From positions 2,108,001 to 2,172,000 of the forward strand of contig JAIQDT010000229.1 in NCBI GenBank assembly GCA_021521415.1: 64,000 bases of DNA, given 5' to 3'. The translations under genes were made by a program, and so were the position numbers. This document shows positions 20,984 through 33,738 of the stretch, piece after piece. The notes beneath the pieces were generated by a model. That model saw only the letters and a program-made list of their open reading frames with translations, did no database searches and had not been told where the DNA came from. This DNA is from Bidens hawaiensis (lineage: Eukaryota > Streptophyta > Magnoliopsida > Asterales > Asteraceae). Within the stretch, counting starts at the first letter, position 1, and every line of letters begins with the position of its first letter.

Positions 20984-23900
20984 TATGTGTTCGCTCTGCG
21001 GAGGTGGATAGAGTTTTCTAACCGTCACATAGTCCTATGATATTTTGCGAAAATCATATGAGGTTGAAGGATCATAATGCAAGATTCCAACCTTCGGCTA
21101 ATTTTCGTTGGTTAAAATCCTTAATGCGCTCAATCACATGGCAATATCCTTAATGCCCTCAATCACAAGCAACCATATGATGATGGGTAATATAATATAT
21201 GGCGAGGCACGAAATTTTATTTAACAAACTCAATAAATTAAAATATAATAAATTACATATATAGCGTAATTATTAACATGATGATGTAAATCTTCAAATA
21301 TTTTTTCGTAATCATTAGCATGTAAATATAAGTAATATAAACAAAATAGATATCCCAAACAAAAAATTCATTTCCTAGGAACGCTAAATTACTTGACATA
21401 TGTTTAATGAAAAATAAAATTATAAATTAAACAGTTTTGGGTATTAGGTTTTGGTAAATGGGTATATAAATTTTGTAATAATCAGCTCAGATACCACTTA
21501 ATTTCATACCCACAAAATACATTTTTTTAATCCTATATTTGAATATTTGTCCCATTTCCTGTTAGGCTTGATATTTTTCCATTTCCTGTTATCGATGTGG
21601 ATGTTGATATTTTTAAGGAAATATACAATTCTTGACGTGAGAGATTCTTGGAAGCTTTTATAAGTATTTTTGGGTTTATTCATCGGAGATAACGTAACGA
21701 CTAACAAGGATGACTTTAGGTCAATGGTATACTACTACTAGCTTGATGTAACACCTTTTTTATTATTAAACTAGCTTTAGGAACCCGTGTATTATACGAT
21801 ATAAGTTAATTTATAAATTACAATAAATAATTTAATAAAAATAAAATAAAAGATAATTAAGTCTTTTTATATTATGTAAAAGATGTATTACAAATATAGT
21901 CGCTTTATATCATTAAATGTATTTGAATTTTAAATCGAGAATGGGTTGTTCTACTATCGGTATACAATAATGAAGCTATGCTACCGGAAGCACCATTTAA
22001 AACAATGAGGCCTTTAAATCTAAAAGATGTAGTTAAAGTCTTTCATAAAAATGTTTTTCACTCCACAGTACCTTAAACACTAACCTTAAATCATAAACCA
22101 AAAAAGAAATCAGATTTTTCTTTTTAAACAGCTTTCATAATGTCCTTATAAACACACAGTTGTTCAACTGTCACAATAGTCTTATACTAAATATAAAAAA
22201 ATTCATTTCCTAGGAACGCTAAATTACTTGACATATGTTTAATGAAAAATAAAATTATAAATTAAACAGTTTTGGGTATTAGGTTTTGGTAAATGGGTAT
22301 ATAAATTTTGTAATAATCAGCTCAGATACCACTTAATTTCATACCCACAAAATACATTTTTTTTAATCCTATATTTGAATATTTGTCCTAGATGTTTCAA
22401 GGAGATTGATATTTCCTGTTAGGCTTGATATTTTTCCATTTCCTGTTATCGATGTGGAAGTTGATATTTTTAAGGAAATATACAATTCTTGACGTGAGAG
22501 ATTCTTGGAAGCTTTTATAAGTATTTTTGGGTTTATTCATCGGAGATAACGTAACGACTAACAAGGATGACTTTAGGTCAATGGTATACTACTACTAGCT
22601 TGATGTAACACCTTTTTTATTATTAAACTAGCTTTAGGAACCCGTGTATTATACGATATAAGTTAATTTATAAATTACAATAAATAATTTAATAAAAATA
22701 AAATAAAAGATAATTAAGTCTTTTTATATTATGTAAAAGATGTATTACAATATAGTCGCTTTATATCATTAAATGTATTTGAATTTTAAATCGAGAATGG
22801 GTTGTTCTACTATCGGTATACAATAATGAAGCTATGCTACCGGAAGCACCATTTAAAACAATGAGGCCTTTAAATCTAAAAGATGTAGTTAAAGTCTTTC
22901 ATAAAAATGTTTTTCACTCCACAGTACATTAAACACTAACCTTAAATCATAAACCAAAAAAGAAATCAGATTTTTCTTTTTAAACAGCTTTCATAATAAC
23001 TGTCACAATAGTCTTATACTAAATATAAAAAAATTTAAAAATTTGTCTATGATTTTTAAAACTTATTAAACATTGAATATTTGTAAAAAGCAAACAAAAT
23101 TATTATAGTTTTCTTCAATACGAAGATGTCTCAAAAATTAAATATTAGTGTACTATTTAAACATAAACTCTTTTATATACATTTTAATTTTAAAGAAAAT
23201 ATATTTATGACATGTAAAATTATTATATATATTAATATTTTTTTATATTAAGTATGTTTACAATATAATTTTTACCATTAATAATTCAATCAATGGAGAT
23301 TGACCAATTAATACGGTATGTTGAATTTATAATCAATACTATATTTAGAACCAATATATTTTTCCCAATAATAGAAGAGAAATAATTTGGGCGGGAACTT
23401 GATAGTGAGAATTAACCTCAGAATGCCATGTGTCTAGAATTATTTTCTTTTATTAGTATTGGTAGATTTTTTGAATAACAAATTTCTTTTTTTTTAATTA
23501 TTGTTGTCTATGATATTTGAATTCAAGACCTTTGAAACCCTCTAACACAAGATGTTTAGAAGTTTTACCTTTGTCAATGGAGCACCAACAAATTGATAAG
23601 TATAGATGTAACACATGAGGATAGAAAAAATTAGCGTTGAAAGATTGGCCATTCTTAACAGTCCTATGTGTTCGCTCTGCGGAGGTGGATAGAGTTTTCT
23701 AACCGTCACATAGTCCTATGATATTTTGCGAAAATCATATGAGGTTGAAGGATCATAATGCAAGATTCCAACCTTCGGCTAATTTTCGTTGGTTAAAATC
23801 CTTAATGCGCTCAATCACATGGCAATATCCTTAATGCCCTCAATCACAAGCAACCATATGATGATGGCTAATATAATATATGGCGAGGCACGAAATTTTA

Positions 23901-26900
23901 TTTAACAAACTCAATAAATTAAAATATAATAAATTACATATATAGCGTAATTATTAGCATGATGATGTAAATCTTCAAATATCTTTTCGTAATCATTAGC
24001 ATGTAAATATAAGTAATATAAACAAAATAGATATCCCAAACAAAAAATTCATTTCCTAGGAACGCTAAATTACTTGACATATGTTTAATGAAAAATAAAA
24101 TTATAAATTAAACAGTTTTGGGTATTAGGTTTTGGTAAATGGGTATATAAATTTTGTAATAATCAGCTCAGATACCACTTAATTTCATACCCACAAAATA
24201 CATTTTTTTTAATCCTATATTTGAATATTTGTCCTAGATGTTTCAAGGAGATTGATATTTCCTGTTAGGCTTGATATTTTTCCATTTCCTGTTATCGATG
24301 TGGAAGTTGATATTTTTAAGGAAATATACAATTCTTGACGTGAGAGATTCTTGGAAGCTTTTATAAGTATTTTTGGGTTTATTCATCGGAGATAACGTAA
24401 CGACTAACAAGGATGACTTTAGGTCAATGGTATACTACTACTAGCTTGATGTAACACCTTTTTTATTATTAAACTAGCTTTAGGAACCCGTGTATTATAC
24501 GATATAAGTTAATTTATAAATTACAATAAATAATTTAATAAAAATAAAATAAAAGATAATTAAGTCTTTTTATATTATGTAAAAGATGTATTACAATATA
24601 GTCGCTTTATATCATTAAATGTATTTGAATTTTAAATCGAGAATGGGTTGTTCTACTATCGGTATACAATAATGAAGCTATGCTACCGGAAGCACCATTT
24701 AAAACAATGAGGCCTTTAAATCTAAAAGATGTAGTTAAAGTCTTTCATAAAAATGTTTTTCACTCCACAGTACATTAAACACTAACCTTAAATCATAAAC
24801 CAAAAAAGAAATCAGATTTTTCTTTTTAAACAGCTTTCATAATAACTGTCACAATAGTCTTATACTAAATATAAAAAAATTGAAAAATTTGTCTATGATT
24901 TTTAAAACTTATTAAACATTGAATATTTGTAAAAAGCAAACAAAATTATTATAGTTTTCTTCAATACGAAGATGTCTCAAAAATTAAATATTAGTGTACT
25001 ATTTAAACATAAACTCTTTTATATACATTTTAATTTTAAAGAAAATATATTTATGACATGTAAAATTATTATATATATTAATATTTTTTTATATTAAGTA
25101 TGTTTACAATATAATTTTTACCATTAAAAATTCAATCAATGGAGATTGACCAATTAATACGGTATGTTGAATTTATAATCAATACTATATTTAGAACCAA
25201 TATATTTTTCCCAATAATAGAAGAGAAATGATTTGGGCGGGAACTTGATAGTGAGAATTAACCTCAGAATGCCATGTGTCTAGAATTATTTTCTTTTATT
25301 AGTATTGGTAGATTTTTTGAATAACAAATTTCTTTTTTTTAATTATTGTTGTCTATGATATTTGAATTTAAGACCTTTGAAACCCTCTAACACAAGATGT
25401 TTAGAAGTTTTACCTTTGTCAATGGAGCACCAACAAATTGATAAGTATAGATGTAACACATGAGGATAGAAAAAATTAGCGTTGAAAGATTGGCCATTCT
25501 TAACGGTCCTATGTGTTCGCTCTGCGGAGGTGGATAGAGTTTTCTAACCGTCACATAGTCCTATGATATTTTGCGAAAATCATATGAGGTTGAAGGATCA
25601 TAATGCAAGATTCCAACCTTCGGCTAATTTTCGTTGGTTAAAATCCTTAATGCGCTCAATCACATGGCAATATCCTTAATGCCCTCAATCACAAGCAACC
25701 ATATGATGATGGGTAATATAATATATGGCGAGGCACGAAATTTTATTTAACAAACTCAATAAATTAAAATATAATAAATTACATATATAGCGTAATTATT
25801 AGCATGATGATGTAAATCTTCAAATATCTTTTCGTAATCATTAGCATGTAAATATAAGTAATATAAACAAAATAGATATCCCAAACAAAAAATTCATTTC
25901 CTAGGAACGCAAAATTACTTGACATATGTTTAATGAAAAATAAAATTATAAATTAAACAGTTTTGGGTATTAGGTTTTGGTAAATGGGTATATAAATTTT
26001 GTAATAATCAGCTCAGATACCACTTAATTTCATACCCACAAAATACATTTTTTTTAATCCTATATTTGAATATTTGTCCTAGATGTTTCAAGGAGATTGA
26101 TATTTCCTGTTAGGCTTGATATTTTTCCATTTCCTGTTATCGATGTGGAAGTTGATATTTTTAAGGAAATATACAATTCTTGACGTGAGAGATTCTTGGA
26201 AGCTTTTATAAGTATTTTTGGGTTTATTCATCGGAGATAACGTAACGACTAACAAGGATGACTTTAGGTCAATGGTATACTACTACTAGCTTGATGTAAC
26301 ACCTTTTTTATTATTAAACTAGCTTTAGAAACCCGTGTATTATACGATATAAGTTAATTTATAAATTACAATAAATAATTTAATAAAAATAAAATAAAAG
26401 ATAATTAAGTCTTTTTATATTATGTAAAAGATGTATTACAAATATAGTCGCTTTATATCATTAAATGTATTTGAATTTTAAATCGAGAATGGGTTGTTCT
26501 ACTATCGGTATACAATAATGAAGCTATGCTACCGGAAGCACCATTTAAAACAATGAGGCCTTTAAATCTAAAAGATGTAGTTAAAGTCTTTCATAAAAAT
26601 GTTTTTCACTCCACAGTACCTTAAACACTAACCTTAAATCATAAACCAAAAAAGAAATCAGATTTTTCTTTTTAAACAGCTTTCATAATGTCCTTATAAA
26701 CACACAGTTATTCAACTGTCACAATAGTCTTATACTAAATATAAAAAAATTGAAAAATTTGTCTATGATTTTTAAAACTTATTAAACATTGAATATTTGT
26801 AAAAAGCAAACAAAATTATTAAAGTTTTCTTCAATACGAAGATGTCTCAAAAATTAATATTAGTGTACTATTTAAACATAAACTCTTTTATATACATTTT

Positions 26901-27378
26901 AATTTTAAAGAAAATATATTTATGACATGTAAAATTATTATAAATATTAATATTTTTTTATATTAAGTATGTTTACAATATAATTTATAGCATTAATAAT
27001 TCAATCAATGGAGATTGACCAATTAATACGGTATGTTGAATTTATAATCAATACTATATTTAGAACCAATATATTTTTCCCAATAATAGAAGAGAAATGA
27101 TTTGGGCGGGAACTTGATAGTGAGAATTAACCTCAGAATGCCATGTGTCTAGAATTATTTTCTTTTATTAGTATTGGTAGATTTTTTGAATAACAAATTT
27201 CTTTTTTTTAATTATTATTGTCTATGATATTTGAATTCAAGACCTTTGAAACCCTCTAACACAAGATGTTTAGAAGTTTTACCTTTGTCAATGGAGCACC
27301 AACAAATTGATAAGTATAGATGTAACACATGAGGATAGAAAAAATTAGCGTTGAAAGATTGGCCATTCTTAACAATCC
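20984..27378 (+). repeat. Tandem array of a ~1.85-kb unit, four blocks
   Basis: Using TATGTGTTCGCTCTGCGG as unit start, copies begin at 20984, 23665 and 25510. The unit at 23665-25509 is 1845 bp and the one at 25510-27378 is 1869 bp. The first block (20984 to about 22199) lacks the last ~630 bp and joins a block (22202-23664) that lacks the first ~383 bp. Units look about 98-99% identical by eye. They are AT-rich and noncoding; small frames inside recur in each copy and carry no domain. On the minus strand each full unit has a tRNA-B-box-like GGTCTTGAATTCAAAT followed by an A-rich stretch, perhaps an old SINE. Confidence 0.92.
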
Positions 27379-27627
27379 AAATTAGTATTCTTAGTAATTC
27401 AATCAATTTGAAGCCTCAAATTATTTGAATGGATATAATCTCAACCCTCCCCCCCCCCCCCCCCCTCCCAAAAAAAAAAAGAAAATCCCCACCTTTCAAG
27501 ATTTCAATCTACACTAAAACTTGTCACCCATCGATCCTACCGTCTTCCTCCAATCTTGTGAAATGGGGTTTTTTATAACTGCGCGCCAAGTGTTCGATGA
27601 AATGTCTTTTTAATATTTAGTATCATT
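27379..27627. other. Spacer with C-homopolymer
   Basis: It contains a run of about 18 C residues (27448-27466) followed by an A-run. No gene is assigned. It connects the tandem array with the RT-family pseudogene. Confidence 0.6.
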
Positions 27628-30473
27628 TTGCCATTTTTTATGACAACTCATTCTTCTACTTTGAACGGCTCATGGTCGTGCCCGTTCCGTACGTTTCATT
27701 GTTGTTCGAATGGTGGAGCGGGAAATAAGGGGATTTTCTCTCATCTCAAGAGTGTGCACCTTCTAAAGAATAAAGTAAAAGTGTGTTGCTGGAGGCGATC
27801 TCTATGGACCATGACTTGTTTTTGAAAGTGGGTGAAACTGTGAAGGATTTGGATCAATGGTTGTGTGGGGATTGCATGAACCTTCAGATCTTGAAGCGTG
27901 CTTGTCATCACCCTAATGGCATTGTGAAGTTTACTGATCGTGCAATTGACTCGGATACACACATTATTGGGATTTCGAAACCTTCTATCAAGGGCCCCGA
28001 GACAACTGTTCATGAGTCCTTCATGTTGGATGTCTCCCTTCTTGATCGTGTACTTAAGGCACCTATCGTTACCGACAAGAGTATCCCTCATAGTTGTCGG
28101 TTGGCTTTTTTGCAAGCTTTGAAAACAACACTCTATAAAGTGGTTGCTCAACTAGATTCTGTTGATGCGTGGGTTAGGCTGTTACTTCTTCCTCGTTGTA
28201 CTTTAAAGGTGTTCAGGCCCAAAAATAGGCATGAAAGTAGGTCTGGGAAAAGGAAAGCCTTGCACCATAATTCAATAATGAGTTCTTTAGCCACATGGGG
28301 GAAAGTGGACGATATCACCATGTTAATTAAAAATCTGTTAAATGGTTCTGGTTCGAGGTCCTTAGGCCAAGGGGACATGGATATTCTAAAGGAGAGGGGG
28401 GGGGGGTCTTGTCAACAATAACATTAACAGTGTCTTTGGAAAGTTGTGGATGGTCACTTTACTGCCGCAGTAAAGGTGTTATGCTCATCCGGTGTTGCAC
28501 CATACAATTCTGATACCACAAAGGCTTTAGAGGCTAAACACTCGTACAAGAAACCCCCGGCTATGCCGAACATGACTTATTCCGAGCTTCTTCTTGTGGC
28601 GGAGGTTGATAGTGTCCTTGGTTGCATTGAATCGTTTCCTAAAGGAACTTCGTGTGGGAGGGACGGTTTGATTGCGCAACATATTTTGGATGCTCTTTGT
28701 GGAGAAGGGTCGGCCATTACCACTAACCTCATATGTGCTATCACTACAGTGGTTAATATATGGTTCAGAGGGAGATGCCCATCTACTTTGGCATAGTTTG
28801 TCATGTTTGTTCCTCTTACACCGCTTTTAAAACCCGACAACAGGATTCAACCTATTGCAGTGGGTACTATATGGAGGCGTTTGGTTTCTAAGGTTGCTAT
28901 AAAAGGTGTTGGAAATGAAATGACCAAATACCTTAATAATTTCCAATTTGAAGCTGATGTGTCAGGTGGTGCGGAGGCCATTTTACATAGCGCCAACAGG
29001 GTATTGAGTGAGCGCCACACTGATGGGTCTCTTACAATGCTTACAGTTGATTTTTCTAATGCATTTAATATGGTGGATAGATCAGTTTTACTTCATGAGG
29101 TAAGAATCAGATGCCCTTTTATTTCCTTGTGAGTGGAATTTTTATATGGGCAGCCATCAAGACTATATCTTGGGGATGATCATTTTTTGGTCCACCATAA
29201 GGGTTCAACAAGGAGATCCATTGGGACCACTTCTTTTTGCCCTTATTTTACACCCCCTTGTACATCAGATTTGAGACAATTGCACGCTTGTTGATTTGTT
29301 GCGTCTTCTCCAAAAGCTTGGTGATCCGTAGAGTGAGTTACTTTTGCTTCGATCATGTGTGGGTAGCTAAACTTTTCTACGGTTTGAGAACATGCCAACC
29401 TGTACACATAATGGAGGCGGCGTTGTTCTTTGACAAGGGATTTCGTGAGGCTATCGAGGACATTGTAGTTTGTGGAGGTCCTTTGTTTAGAGGCCTCAAA
29501 TGGAGATTTGCTTCTTTACCCATTAAGAATGGGGGTTTGGGGTTGTATTCGGCAGTAGAGGCTTCCTCCTATGCGTTTGTGGCCTCGAGAGCCCAATCGT
29601 GGGTGCTTCAGGATCATATTTTGCGAGACAGTGGTATATGTGGGAAGGATTCTGATTATTCTTGTGCTTTGGCTTGTCTTCGTGATATGATTCCAAGCGT
29701 TGATTTTAGCAGTTTCAGTAACATGGAGTCACATTTTGACATGACAAGTAGACAAAAAGCCATTTTTGAGTGTCTACGAGCACCACATGCTCAAGATTTT
29801 CATCTTGTTATCCCTATAGATGGGTTAGGCTAGTATATGTCTCCAGTGGAGTATCGTACAATCCTTAAGCATCGCCTCATGATTCCTTTATTCCCGGTTG
29901 ATGAGATATGTCATGTTTGTCGTAAAACGTGTATAAACTCATATGGGGAGCACGCAGTGTATTTTAAAGAGCTCCCGAGGTTCAAGTACCGACATGATCT
30001 GGTTAGGTATGTGCTCTTTGATATATTCAGGCTGGTCAGAATTTCTGTTAAGAAATAAGCACCTATGAATTTCCTAACTGACCCGTCGGAGGGAAGATCT
30101 TCTCTTCAACCGGCTGACATTTTGGTGTTCGGATGGAAAGGAGGAAAACATGCGTGTGGATTTAATAGGGGTTTCCCCTCTGGTGGTCTTAGGGAGTAGT
30201 GGTTTCACAGTCGGTCAAGCTGCTTTAGGCAATATTACAAAACACCAGAAGGTGTGTCTTGACAACCAACATGTATTTATTCCTTTTGATTTTGACTCTT
30301 TTGGTTTCCTCGCGCCTGAAGCTGTGGAGTTACTTACCCGTGTTCAACGGGCCATGCATAGTAATATTATGACTCCAAGATCAGCAAGTGTAGTTTTTGA
30401 AAGATTGAGTTTTGCAATTTAAAAGGAGGTAGCGACGCAGCTTGATGCCTGCTTGCCTTCTGTTTCGATGTAA
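27628..30473 (+). pseudogene. Decayed zinc-finger/RT/REL-type non-LTR retroelement gene, forward copy
   Basis: The N-terminus has a CPF..CC..H....H zinc-finger-like segment (27685-27765) and a second Cys/His cluster (CGDCMNLQILKRACHH, near 27868-27915). Then come the conserved LLLPRCTL region, RT motif A (TVDFSNAFNMVD, near 29044-29080), a CCHC-like motif (CHVCRKTC...EHAVY) and fragments of a C-terminal endonuclease-like region. The order of parts matches the reverse copy at 33764-36651. It is broken by frameshifts (for example after a G-run at 28397-28406), in-frame stops, a ~300-bp deletion near 29290 that removes the YLDD catalytic motif, and smaller deletions near 29723 and 30225. It cannot encode an active enzyme. 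It keeps the N-terminal zinc fingers missing from the other copy. Confidence 0.8.
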
Positions 30474-31455
30474 AAAAAATCTCAATGAAACATTCTAAAA
30501 ATAATTTCCTTCATCTCGTAAGATAATAGGAAAGCATGTATGTCATCATCCTATATATAATTAACGTTATTTGTTTTAATTACTTTCAATTTTTACCCTT
30601 TTGTAGATACCACTTCCAACTACGAAATGTTACACACCGATCCTAATTTCATCTTATTTGTTTCTCTCACTCCCTCATTAACTGAACACTAACGACATTA
30701 GTGTTCGTGCTGACATGGACATTTTTTTAATTGACCTGGCATGCTAATGTGTTATATGTGGGTCTCACATAGCCACTTACCTTCTTCGTAAAAAAATTAA
30801 CCCTACCACCTCCATCACTGTTAAAGCAAATCCTTGCCGGATCGATTGTCGGGCTGAGATCTCATGGGTGATATTTGAAAGAGATATGAGAGTAATGATA
30901 AAAACATAGTTATGAGTGTTTGTTTACTTATATGAATCATGATAATTGGCATTGTTACGAGCATATGGGCTATTTATAAGCATAATACAACATCTACAAT
31001 CGTAGTATACAACATCACAATTGTACTATATTCCTAATGGCCTGCCACATGCAAGGACATTACTTTTCCAGTTGTAATCCTTATCTTCTTTCTTGTCTTT
31101 ATAAAGTAGATGATTTTCTAGCTTCTTCTGTAGCAATGCTTCAGCTTCACCATGGGTGCAGATGCCATTTCTGGGGTGTTACCCTTACAAGTCCCCCTAG
31201 TCAGTTGATGCGAGGCTTTGCGGGCCCTTTGACTTCTATCATTTTCTGAATAGTGATGTACAATGGGCTGTTTGCTTATAAACAAGCTAACATCACCTCT
31301 ATAGGGGTGTCACTAAAATCTACAGTTGTATCACTTTTATCTCCAACTGTCTTATAGATCCATATGGAGGGTAGCTATGTTATGTTTATGTGATACCCTT
31401 GGCTTGATCATCTTGATGCAACGTTACTTTCTTTGTTATATTATTTGGGATGTTA
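30474..31455. other. Unassigned region upstream of element A
   Basis: No gene recognised. A TGTTACCCTTACAAGTCCCCC block at 31178 resembles the sequence just right of element A (56863), so the two may be parts of one older repeat interrupted by A. TTTATAAG near 30972 could be a TATA-like site, but nothing confirms a promoter. Confidence 0.5.
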
Positions 31456-33010
31456 TGTGACATTTGTCAAAATTCGGATTAATGTTTGTAATTGTTTTAA
31501 TTAAGCGTTTGTAATAGGATCCTTGTATTTAATCATATTAATTTATTCTGTTTATTTGCATTTAAAGTATCTATCATGTGCATTTTAGCCCCTACAATAT
31601 GGTTTTTGCAACTTTCTATAACCAAGTATTAATCGAGGGACCTTTCTCTAGTTAACCCAAAATCCACCCCACCTCTTCCCCTCCCCGTCACCACCGACGA
31701 TCCCCTTCCTTTCTTGTTTCGTTTTGACCCATAAATCATGGGATTCAATTGATAACCAACAGGACACCTTAAACATGGTAAACATCGAGAAATTGCCAGA
31801 ATCAATTTAATCAATTTCTAGTAAACTTTAAACAGGGACTGAAAATGAGCTTATTAACCTATAAATACTAGTTCAAAATCCAATTAACGAGCACTACACA
31901 TTTCTCTCACCTTCACGAAGCAAAACCCCATATCAATTTCATCCCAGAAGTTGTTTTTTTTTATCATTTTGAATCCATGTTCAAGCCGCAAGCCCTAAAC
32001 CATCGTTCTCTTTCAATGCGTGTCCAATTTAGGTAACTGAAACATGATTCCTGGATGGAATTTGGTGCTTAACAAAAGCCCTATGTCAATTTTGATATGC
32101 CGAGGGCATACACGCTTCAATTTGGGTTTTGAATGCATTGGGGTTATTTTTTAAATTGGAGATATTTGCAACTTATGTTTAATTATTTGAGGTTTCGTTA
32201 CCTTTACAAGTTGTAGCCTAGTTGTCTAGCGCGTGTTGAGTTAAGTGTCAAGACCAGGGGGAGACCTGGGTTCGAGTCCCTCTTGAGCGGTTTTCTTTTT
32301 CTTTTTTTTTTATTCCCTTTAATTTGATATACTTTAATTTATTCTATTATAGTTATATGAAAAACTAATGCTTTCTATCACTCGTTTAACTAAACCGAAC
32401 CCCCGTTAAACTTTTAAAATAGATTTCATAAAACGTTTTTATGTGTGTGTGTGTGTGTATAAGTCAGTATTTATATTTTAAATGGTTAAACTTATAAATT
32501 TTATTTAATAATCAAATATGATTTTTTAAGAATAATTAAAACTACACTTTCGTTAATATTTTTTTATACTTTAACGATCCCAAATCCGTTATAAACTCGT
32601 TAAATCGTGTTTCATTTATTTCCTCTCGTTAGGATATTTATGTTGTTTATACTTTAAAACTAGGGTAAATTGTCGGGACTTCTCCCTGAACCACTTAGTT
32701 GCTTTAATTGTTACCGTCTTCTCTTTTCCATATTCTTCATTAATGTGAGTTTTTTATAACCCCCTTTAAACACTTTTAATATTTGGGCTGAAGCATGTCA
32801 CAAGTGTTATTTCGTTAGTTATGCGCTTGTTTACAAGCCGATTCACAATTATCGTACATGTTAATATTATTCTTGCATTTTGTTTATGATTATACGTGAA
32901 CTTGCTTGCAACGTGTTTGTTGTTTTTTATGGGGGGAGTTACGCAAACGCATACACATATGGGAGTGTCCGACAGGAAGTACTTGCGCCATCTAACGTGC
33001 TGACAAATTG
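31456..33010 (+). repeat. Element A 5' LTR, 3' end missing or replaced
   Basis: It aligns with 54737 to about 56270 (start TGTGACATTTGTCAAAATTCGG; shared GTCACAAGTGTTATTTCGTTAG and CTTGCTTGCAACGTG blocks). Similarity stops near 33010. The expected LTR end and primer-binding site are not found; instead 33011-33596 is unrelated AT-rich DNA. Confidence 0.8.
32212..32290 (+). repeat. tRNA-like (SINE-like) segment inside element A LTR
   Basis: TAGCCTAGTTGTCTAGCGCG resembles an RNA polymerase III A box, and GGGTTCGAGTCCC about 45 bp further on is a good B box. A T-rich stretch follows. The same segment is at 55524-55612 in the other LTR, so it was in the family before this insertion. It does not fold as a complete tRNA by eye. 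Confidence 0.5.
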
Positions 33011-33596
33011 CATGTATACCCCATGTGCTATGTTCCCCCACTTTTACTTATATTTCATTCATACGCTCGAAAGTATATTATGATATTTTATGACGTCGCA
33101 TGTGCACATATACACACACACAAACTCTTAGGCTTATGCCTAAATCATTTTATAATCTTTTAGATTTTTTTTTTTACGATTTTGTGATGTTCGAATTGAT
33201 AACTCGTGTTTTGATATTTTGATTTTTCGGTCACCTTAAAGGCGGTTTTACGTGACGGGTATGTAGTAACTGGAAGAGGGACACACTTGTTTTTCGAACC
33301 TTTGACACCAAGGTTTATAAAACCTAAGGATAAGCAATGTGTATAAATTTCAATCAGACGCGAGACCCGGTTGCTTACCTAGAGGGTGCGAAAAGGGTTC
33401 TGGAACTTATTCGGCCAAAGCATGCCACACCAAACATCATACGAACAACAACTTTAAGTCGTCAAACGTGACCATTTTTCTTTGTGAATTGAAAATGGTT
33501 GCACTCCTACTCTTAAATTGCATGCAAGCCATTGTGATTCATGCAACATATGATTCCTAAGTCTAAATTGTTTATAGTGTGGTATTAATAGAAAAG

Positions 33597-33701
33597 TTCA
33601 ACAACTCATGGTGATACATGAACACTTGAAAGTTTCAAATCGATTTCATTATGAATATTAAATTGTATTAGAAAAATCATTGTGATACATGAATATTCTA
33701 A
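33597..33701 (+). repeat. Two-hairpin array in element A leader
   Basis: Two units (33597-33630 and 33668-33701) carry the core TCATGGTGATACATGAA, or TCATTGTGATACATGAA, seen in the E1 leader. Their flanking arms pair perfectly at the ends (TTCAA/TTGAA and TTAGAA/TTCTAA). Confidence 0.75.
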
Positions 33702-33738
33702 TTTCAATTTTTTTTTCATCAAATGTATATAATATTAT

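Noticed and set aside
20984..27378. Array considered as a CRISPR-like or satellite locus
   Set aside because: The unit is ~1.85 kb with no short spacer structure, in plant nuclear DNA; it is a tandem duplication array.
27570..27615. ARQVFDEMS-like decapeptide resembling a PPR motif
   Set aside because: Only about 15 codons, followed at once by a stop, with no second PPR repeat nearby; too short to support a PPR gene.
32212..32290. Functional tRNA gene
   Set aside because: A and B boxes are present, but arms do not pair into a complete cloverleaf by eye and the segment is repeated within LTRs.
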